In this document: positions 14,688-18,770 of the stretch, piece after piece
Layout: the number at the start of each line of letters is the position of its first letter
Position numbering within the stretch: the stretch's first letter is position 1
Origin: JAMPXD01 sp041481895
GTDB lineage: Bacteria; Desulfobacterota; Desulfuromonadia; Geobacterales; Geobacteraceae
Reading direction: 5' to 3'
Assembly: GCA_041481895.1 (NCBI GenBank)
Contig: JBGPCQ010000043.1
Location: forward strand, 1-18,770
Length of the DNA: 18,770 nucleotides
The notes under the pieces: generated by a model
Told to the model about the DNA's origin: nothing
Databases searched by the model: none
The model's input: only the letters and a program-made list of their open reading frames with translations
Translations under genes and position numbers: made by a program

Positions 14688-16013
14688 TTACCGGATCGGC
14701 CACCCTTTTTCAAACCCCTCAGGGAAGAAGTTCTCTTTCGTCCGGTTGAAGTAACCGAACTGGATGCGGGGGTACTCACGCTTCACCAGCTCCAGCATCC
14801 GGTGCATACCGATCCCGCGCCCTGTGACCTGCATCCGCCGGTTGTAGAAGTCGGGGTCAATGGAGAGGTTGCGCATCTGGATCATGTCCACGCCGGTCTC
14901 CCCGATGAACCTGAGGAGCGCCTCCACCTCGCCGGCGCTGTCGGTGAGGCCGGGGGAAACCAGGTAGTTGATCATGGTGAAGAGCCCCCGGTCCTTTGCA
15001 GTTTTCACCGACTCAACCACGTCGGCGAAGCGGTACCCCACCGGCCGGTAGTAGCGGTTGTAGAACTCCTCCCGCACCGAATTCATGGAGAAGCGCATCG
15101 AGTCCATCCCTGCATCGCAGAGCATGCGCACCCGGTCGGGAAAGGAGCCGTTCGAATTGAAATTGACCGTACCCCGCGGCGTGGCGGCCTTCAGCCGGCG
15201 GGTCGCCTCTGCGACCGTGTCCGCCTGCATGATCGGGTCTCCCTCGCACCCCTGACCATAGGAGACGATCGGCTCGGGCGCTTCCAGGAGATGGGGCAGC
15301 GCCAGCTCCACGATCTCTTCAGGGGTGGGGACGAAGCCGATCCGCTCGTGGTTGGCCGGGCAGCAGTCGGAGGGCTGGAGGCTGATGCAGCCGAGACAGC
15401 GGGAATTGCAGACCGGGGAAACTGGGAGCGGCGCCTCCCAGCGGCGGAAGAACAGGTTCTTGGCAGCGAAGCAATGGTAATCCACGGCGCAGCGGGCGAG
15501 CTGCGTAAGCAGCCGGTTGTCGGGCAGCTCTCCGAGCATCTTCCGGACCAGGGGGTCGAGCCGGCGGTCGTCGTAGTTCTTCGGCAGCCAGTTCTCGTTG
15601 GCATCGACCCGCGAGGCCGCCACCACGAACCGCTCCGCAGCCTCGTCCCACCCGACGGCGGTGTAGGACCAGAGGGGAAGATGGACCTTTTTCCGCGTGT
15701 AGTTGCAGGCGGGGAGGATTGTTCGGACATAGCCCGGCGCCATGAAGGCGGAAACCGCCTGCACCCTTACTTTTCGCCCTTCCAGACGGACCTCGTCCAC
15801 GGTCACGAACTTTCGCTGTTTCCCGTCCCAGGCGATGGGGGGGGTGTCGGGAATGGTGAAGAGGCGGCTGTCGGCGGGGAGGGGGATCAGTTCCACGGAT
15901 TCCGGCAGGACTGCTTCGGTGCCGCTCATCCCGGCCATGGTGAGGGAGGGGTGATCGAAGATGTTCCCTTTGCTGTCGGCGTAGAGAAGTTTGGGGAGGG
16001 CTGTCCGTTTCAT
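14688..16013 (-). CDS. Radical SAM protein with a long N-terminal extension
   Basis: Predicted radical SAM enzyme, substrate unknown. The cluster motif is CNSRCLGC (CxxxCxxC) at about residue 205, unusually far from the N-terminus. The first 200 residues form a separate region (KRTALPKLLYADSKGNIFDH, WSYTAVGWDE) without a recognised fold. After the cluster come SYGQGCEGDP, the SAM-binding GE-like segment, NFNSNGSFPDRV, MDSMRFSMNSVREEFYNRYY and MINYLVSPGLTD, the usual order of a partial TIM barrel. Additional cysteines (CCPA, GCEGD) occur, but there is no clear SPASM domain. The ATG at 16013 is preferred over the GTG at 16040 (441 residues); neither has a strong ribosome-binding site. It ends at the strong terminator 14629-14657. 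Confidence 0.88.
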   Translation of the reverse strand: MKRTALPKLLYADSKGNIFDHPSLTMAGMSGTEAVLPESVELIPLPADSRLFTIPDTPPIAWDGKQRKFVTVDEVRLEGRKVRVQAVSAFMAPGYVRTILPACNYTRKKVHLPLWSYTAVGWDEAAERFVVAASRVDANENWLPKNYDDRRLDPLVRKMLGELPDNRLLTQLARCAVDYHCFAAKNLFFRRWEAPLPVSPVCNSRCLGCISLQPSDCCPANHERIGFVPTPEEIVELALPHLLEAPEPIVSYGQGCEGDPIMQADTVAEATRRLKAATPRGTVNFNSNGSFPDRVRMLCDAGMDSMRFSMNSVREEFYNRYYRPVGYRFADVVESVKTAKDRGLFTMINYLVSPGLTDSAGEVEALLRFIGETGVDMIQMRNLSIDPDFYNRRMQVTGRGIGMHRMLELVKREYPRIQFGYFNRTKENFFPEGFEKGWPIR

Positions 16014-16155
16014 GACGATTAGCTTATCACAAACCGGCACGTGATGCTATGGTTTCACGGCAGGACCAGGCTGTTCATGTATAGCTTCGTAACTATCCGA
16101 TATTTTAATTGATATTAATGTTTATTCGGGTAATCTTATGGAGACTTTCCGGGTT

Positions 16156-16344
16156 GAAAACCTTTGTAACCGCTAAGCGCGCAAGGAACGCAAAGAAAAC
16201 CTGAAACAAAAGGGTTTAACCCTCTGAAAAGATCCTTGCGTTTCCCTTGCGTCCTTTGCGTCTTGAGCGACCGAAGGGAGCGGGCGGTTAGAGCTCTTGA
16301 TTCAAGACGTAGATTGCACTCTAGCTGAAGATTGACGTTAATCA
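16156..16344 (+). repeat. Dispersed intergenic MITE-like repeat, copy 3
   Basis: Located in the 396-base gap between the divergent radical SAM and gapN genes. It runs from GAAAACCTTTGTAACCGC through GCAAGGAACGCAAAG, CCTTGCGTTTCCCTTGCGTC, TTGAGCGACCGAAGGGAGC and CTCTTGATTCAAGACGTAG to CTGAAGATTGACGTTAATCAG. It is close to copy 1 over the core. The left terminal GATTAG arm is not evident, so this copy may be truncated or diverged there. The right end carries ATCTTCAGC and TGATTA in inverted order. The rest of the gap (16041-16155) holds nothing recognised. Confidence 0.85.
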
Positions 16345-16358
16345 GGAATATTTATACT
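16332..16358 (+). promoter_or_regulatory. Candidate gapN promoter with its -35 inside repeat copy 3
   Basis: TTGACG (16332-16337) lies in the right end of the repeat and TATACT (16353-16358) just outside it. The spacer is 15 nt, shorter than optimal. The predicted start near 16365 would give a leader of about 45 nt before the gapN ATG. Confidence 0.35.
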
Positions 16359-16409
16359 TCGTGCCCTCCGTGGATAATGTTTTTTCCAGGTTGATAGAGA
16401 GGTAACGCT

Positions 16410-18035
16410 ATGGGCATTCAGACAGATATCGACATGATTTTCCCCAACGAAGCGGACATCCCCGGGGAATTCCGTCTTCCGCGGCAGGTCGAACAGAGAG
16501 AGTACCTCATTAACGGCGGGTTCCGCTCCTGGGAGGGCCCCCTGCAGGAGGTCCTGTCCCCGGTCTGTGCGGCGACCCCGTCAGGCCCGGTCCGGCAGGT
16601 AATCGGGAGATTTCCCCTGATGACGGAGGCGGAGGCCCTGGATGCTCTCGCTGCCGCGGTCCGCGCCTATGACGGGGGAAGGGGGAAATGGCCGACCATG
16701 CCCGTTGCGGAGAGGATCCGCTGCGTACGGGAGTTTGCCTGCCGGATGAAAGAGCGCCGAAGCGAAGTGGTAAAGCTCATCATGTGGGAGATCGGTAAGC
16801 CGCTCAAGGAGTCGGAAAAGGAGTTCGACAGGACAATCGTGTATATTGACGATACCATTGACGCCCTGAAGGAGCTGGACCGGGTTTCGTCGCGCTTCGT
16901 CATCGAGCAGGGGATCATCGGCCAGATCCGCCGGGGGCCGCTCGGCGTGACGCTCTGCATGGGGCCATTCAACTACCCGCTGAATGAAACATTCACCACC
17001 CTCATCCCGGCGCTGATTATGGGAAATACGGTGGTCATGAAGCCGCCGCGCCATGGCGTGCTCCTGTTCAGCCCGCTCATGGAAGCGTTCCGCGACTCTT
17101 TTCCGCCCGGCGTGATCAATATCATCTATGGCGAGGGGCGGAAGATTGCAACCCCCCTCATGGGAAGCGGGCAGGTGGACCTGCTTGCCTTCATCGGCAC
17201 GAGCAGGGCCGCCGATACGCTGCAGAAGGCCCATCCCAGGCCGCACCGGCTCCGCTCCGTGCTGGGGCTGGAGGCAAAGAACCCCGCCATCGTCCTGCCG
17301 GATGCCGACCTGGAGCTGGCTGTCGCCGAGTGCCTGGCGGGGGGGCTGTCATTCAACGGTCAGCGCTGCACGGCGCTCAAGATTATCTTTGTTCATGAGC
17401 GGGTTGCCGAAGAGTTCCTGGAGCGGTTCGGGAAAGCGCTCGACAGCTTGAAGTGCGGCATGCCGTGGGAGCCGGGAGTTGCCATCACCCCCCTCCCCGA
17501 GGCGGGAAAGCCGGCCTATCTCACCGAGCTTATCGAGGACGCTGCACAGTTTGGCGGACGGGTGATCAACAGTTCGGGAGGGACTGTCAACGGGACATTC
17601 TTCTATCCCGCCCTGGTCTGGCCGGTCGATGAACGGATGCGCCTCTACCGGGAAGAGCAGTTCGGCCCGGTTATCCCCGTCCTGCCGTTCAGCGACATCG
17701 AGGAGCCGGTCCGCTACATCGTCGCCTCGGACTATGGCCAGCAGGTGAGCCTGTTCGGGCGGGACGCCGATCTCCTGGCCGGCCTGATCGACCCGCTGGT
17801 GAACCAGGTCTGCCGGGTCAATATCAACAGCCAGTGCCAGCGCGGGCCGGACATCTTCCCGTTCACCGGCAGGAAAGATTCCGCAGTGGGGACCCTGTCG
17901 GTGTCCGACGCCCTTCGCTCCTTTTCCATCAGGACCCTGGTGGCGGCCAGGGACCTGGAAGCGAACCGGGAGATCATCAGCAGGATCGTCCGGGAGCGGA
18001 AGTCGACGTTTCTTTCTACGGATTTCATCCTATAA
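16410..18035 (+). CDS. gapN: NADP-dependent non-phosphorylating glyceraldehyde-3-phosphate dehydrogenase
   Basis: Aldehyde dehydrogenase superfamily enzyme, predicted to oxidise glyceraldehyde-3-phosphate directly to 3-phosphoglycerate while making NADPH, bypassing the ATP-yielding step of glycolysis. It has 541 residues, somewhat longer than typical GapN owing to an N-terminal lead-in of about 30 residues. Catalytic residues are visible: N188 in GPFNYPLNE, K211 in VMKPP, E288 in LGLEAKNPA and the nucleophile C320 in SFNGQRCTALK. EEQFGPVIPV follows. The C-terminal QRGPDIFPFTGRKDS resembles the GapN-specific RGPDHFPF region and separates it from general aldehyde dehydrogenases. GAGAGG lies 7 bases before the ATG. 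It is transcribed alone; substrate assignment rests on family motifs only. Confidence 0.88.
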   Translation: MGIQTDIDMIFPNEADIPGEFRLPRQVEQREYLINGGFRSWEGPLQEVLSPVCAATPSGPVRQVIGRFPLMTEAEALDALAAAVRAYDGGRGKWPTMPVAERIRCVREFACRMKERRSEVVKLIMWEIGKPLKESEKEFDRTIVYIDDTIDALKELDRVSSRFVIEQGIIGQIRRGPLGVTLCMGPFNYPLNETFTTLIPALIMGNTVVMKPPRHGVLLFSPLMEAFRDSFPPGVINIIYGEGRKIATPLMGSGQVDLLAFIGTSRAADTLQKAHPRPHRLRSVLGLEAKNPAIVLPDADLELAVAECLAGGLSFNGQRCTALKIIFVHERVAEEFLERFGKALDSLKCGMPWEPGVAITPLPEAGKPAYLTELIEDAAQFGGRVINSSGGTVNGTFFYPALVWPVDERMRLYREEQFGPVIPVLPFSDIEEPVRYIVASDYGQQVSLFGRDADLLAGLIDPLVNQVCRVNINSQCQRGPDIFPFTGRKDSAVGTLSVSDALRSFSIRTLVAARDLEANREIISRIVRERKSTFLSTDFIL

Positions 18036-18058
18036 CATATAGGCTCATGCAAAACTAC

Positions 18059-18110
18059 TGCGGGCTGGTCTGCGATGTTGCCGCTTGCCCGAAAGCTCAA
18101 CGTACCCGCA
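18059..18110. other. Nested inverted-repeat structure downstream of gapN
   Basis: TGCGGG (18059-18064) pairs with CCCGCA (18105-18110); inside it GTTG (18077-18080) pairs with CAAC (18098-18101), and inside that GCTT (18083-18086) with AAGC (18093-18096). There is no T-run, so it is not a simple terminator. It sits in a GC-rich block (18058 to about 18200) just after the gapN stop and bordered by AT-rich DNA. From 18036 to 18583 there is no convincing gene. Confidence 0.35.
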
Positions 18111-18234
18111 CGCCTCGCTTCTTCGCTCACTTGTCGGATAACCTCCCTTAACCCTCCCCATTGCCGCACCCATCTCACTATTTCTGCCATTCTGCCGAAA
18201 ACCTCAGCCCCATTCTGATATCTCCTTTATCGTG

Positions 18235-18253
18235 CTGTTCAAATTTCTAACAG
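18235..18253 (+). promoter_or_regulatory. Dyad, possible activator-binding site for the cytochrome promoter
   Basis: CTGTT and AACAG are separated by 9 bases. The dyad lies about 185 bases upstream of the -24 element, within the usual range for enhancer-binding proteins of sigma-54. No specific activator can be named. Confidence 0.25.
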
Positions 18254-18357
18254 TGCTCAGGTTGCGCTTGCCTTTCCATCTAGCTGGAATTACGCATAAT
18301 TTTTCAGGGGAGGGAATTAGCTGTTCATTGACGATTCAGGAGAGGCGAAAGACGGAT

Positions 18358-18370
18358 AATCAAAAATTTG
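18358..18370 (+). promoter_or_regulatory. IHF-type binding site
   Basis: AATCAA-AAAT-TTG matches the IHF consensus WATCAANNNNTTR at every defined base. It lies in an AT-rich stretch 67 bases upstream of the sigma-54-like promoter, where IHF commonly bends DNA to bring the activator to the polymerase. Confidence 0.4.
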
Positions 18371-18436
18371 GTCACAATAAAAAATTTTACAATATAAATC
18401 AGCATGATACGCCATTAGTGCCCTGTGCTCTATCTT

Positions 18437-18452
18437 TGGCACAGCAATTGTA
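18437..18452 (+). promoter_or_regulatory. sigma-54 (-24/-12) promoter of the cytochrome gene
   Basis: TGGCAC, five bases, TTGTA. Spacing and the -24 element match the RpoN consensus TGGCAC-N5-TTGCW exactly; the -12 element has GT where GC is expected. The start would be near 18464, giving a leader of about 120 nt before the cytochrome ATG. Confidence 0.45.
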
Positions 18453-18583
18453 ATGAATGAAAATAGATCGATTATCCGATGAGTTATCCAATGGTGACAA
18501 CCATGTTTCAGTCTTCGATAAATGCCGTAGGTTAAAGGAAAGCACGATTTTCATTGATTGGCATGAATCAGGGGAGGTGGGTT

Positions 18584-18770
18584 ATGTTAAAAAGATGCTC
18601 GAACACTCTGGAATTTACAGCGGCCGCGATATTCGGTCTACTGATAAATGCACCTCTCGGGTTTGCCGGGGAACTTTTTCATTCAGGGGCCGCCGGCAAA
18701 TGTGAAGAGTGCCATTCCTTTGGGCAACAGGATGTCGGGTATTCGGAACAGTCTGTCGGCAGTATTGGGA
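18584..18770 (+). CDS. N-terminus of an exported c-type cytochrome, cut by the window edge
   Basis: Sixty-two codons are visible. The ATG at 18584 has GGGGAGGTGG immediately upstream, an excellent ribosome-binding site. The N-terminus MLKRCSNTLEFTAAAIFGLL continues as a hydrophobic segment ending PLGFAG, a typical signal peptide. The mature start ELFHSGAAGKCEECHSFG carries one haem-binding motif, CEECH (CxxCH). That arrangement, haem motif soon after an HSG segment, is common in Geobacter periplasmic or outer-surface multihaem cytochromes; further haems would lie beyond the window. It is preceded by a sigma-54-like promoter and an IHF-type site, suggesting activator-dependent expression. Confidence 0.8.
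   Translation, partial: MLKRCSNTLEFTAAAIFGLLINAPLGFAGELFHSGAAGKCEECHSFGQQDVGYSEQSVGSIG

Noticed and set aside
14802..16022. Plus-strand open frame of 406 codons opposite the radical SAM gene
   Set aside because: Shadow of the radical SAM gene; His/Val/Gly-rich low-quality sequence without motifs.
17732..18190. Minus-strand open frame of 152 codons beginning downstream of gapN
   Set aside because: Two thirds of it is antisense to gapN; the rest runs through the GC-rich structured block. No family recognised.
18232..18453. Plus-strand open frame of 73 codons in the AT-rich region
   Set aside because: Starts at GTG without a ribosome-binding site, overlaps the IHF-type site and the sigma-54-like promoter, and resembles no protein.
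18457..18705. Plus-strand open frame of 82 codons overlapping the cytochrome start
   Set aside because: No ribosome-binding site, and it overlaps the well-supported cytochrome start in another frame; it lies in the predicted leader.

Overview
The window looks like chromosomal DNA of a Geobacter-type bacterium (Desulfuromonadia/Geobacterales). This is an inference from gene content: an exported c-type cytochrome behind a sigma-54-like promoter, a cheR/membrane-signalling pair, an extra EF-G paralogue, a DUF815 ATPase, GapN and high-GC coding DNA. No rRNA, tRNA, CRISPR array, transposase or phage gene was found.

Layout. Positions 1-5221 are a minus-strand run: hsp20 (small heat-shock protein), lon (protease), thiL (ThMP kinase, ATGA overlap with lon), then cheR from its own sigma-70-like promoter, and the first codons of a membrane protein leaving the window at position 1. 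Positions 5222-5589 are a divergent control region. It holds a hairpin over the hsp20 ribosome-binding site, two more leader hairpins and a palindrome on the hsp20 side, and a near-consensus promoter for a large exported TPR protein (5590-7506) that ends at a clear terminator.

Positions 7551-8640 encode a DUF2784 membrane protein and a Mut7-C/PIN-like putative RNase, both minus. Positions 8921-12986 are plus strand: a divergent EF-G paralogue behind a strongly structured leader, an exported protein of unknown function, and a DUF815 AAA-type ATPase. An RNase Z-like hydrolase (13317-14375) and a radical SAM protein with a long N-terminal extension (14688-16013) are minus. Between them lies what looks like an unannotated plus-strand transcription unit of about 150 nt (promoter, hairpin, 16-codon ORF, strong terminator). 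GapN (16410-18035) is followed by 548 bases without a convincing gene, then by a sigma-54/IHF-type control region and the start of the cytochrome, which runs off the right edge.

The main unannotated structure is a family of about 190-230 bp intergenic repeats in three copies (7938-8160 plus, 13061-13293 minus, 16156-16344 plus). They have imperfect terminal inverted repeats, internal complementary arms and no coding capacity, so they resemble MITEs. One copy may supply the -35 box for gapN. Next to another copy, the RNase Z-like gene ends in a tail that looks encoded by intergenic repeat DNA.

Functional themes: protein quality control (hsp20, lon), translation and RNA metabolism (EF-G paralogue, Mut7-C, RNase Z-like), cofactor and NADPH supply (thiL, gapN), and chemotaxis or extracytoplasmic electron transfer at the two edges.
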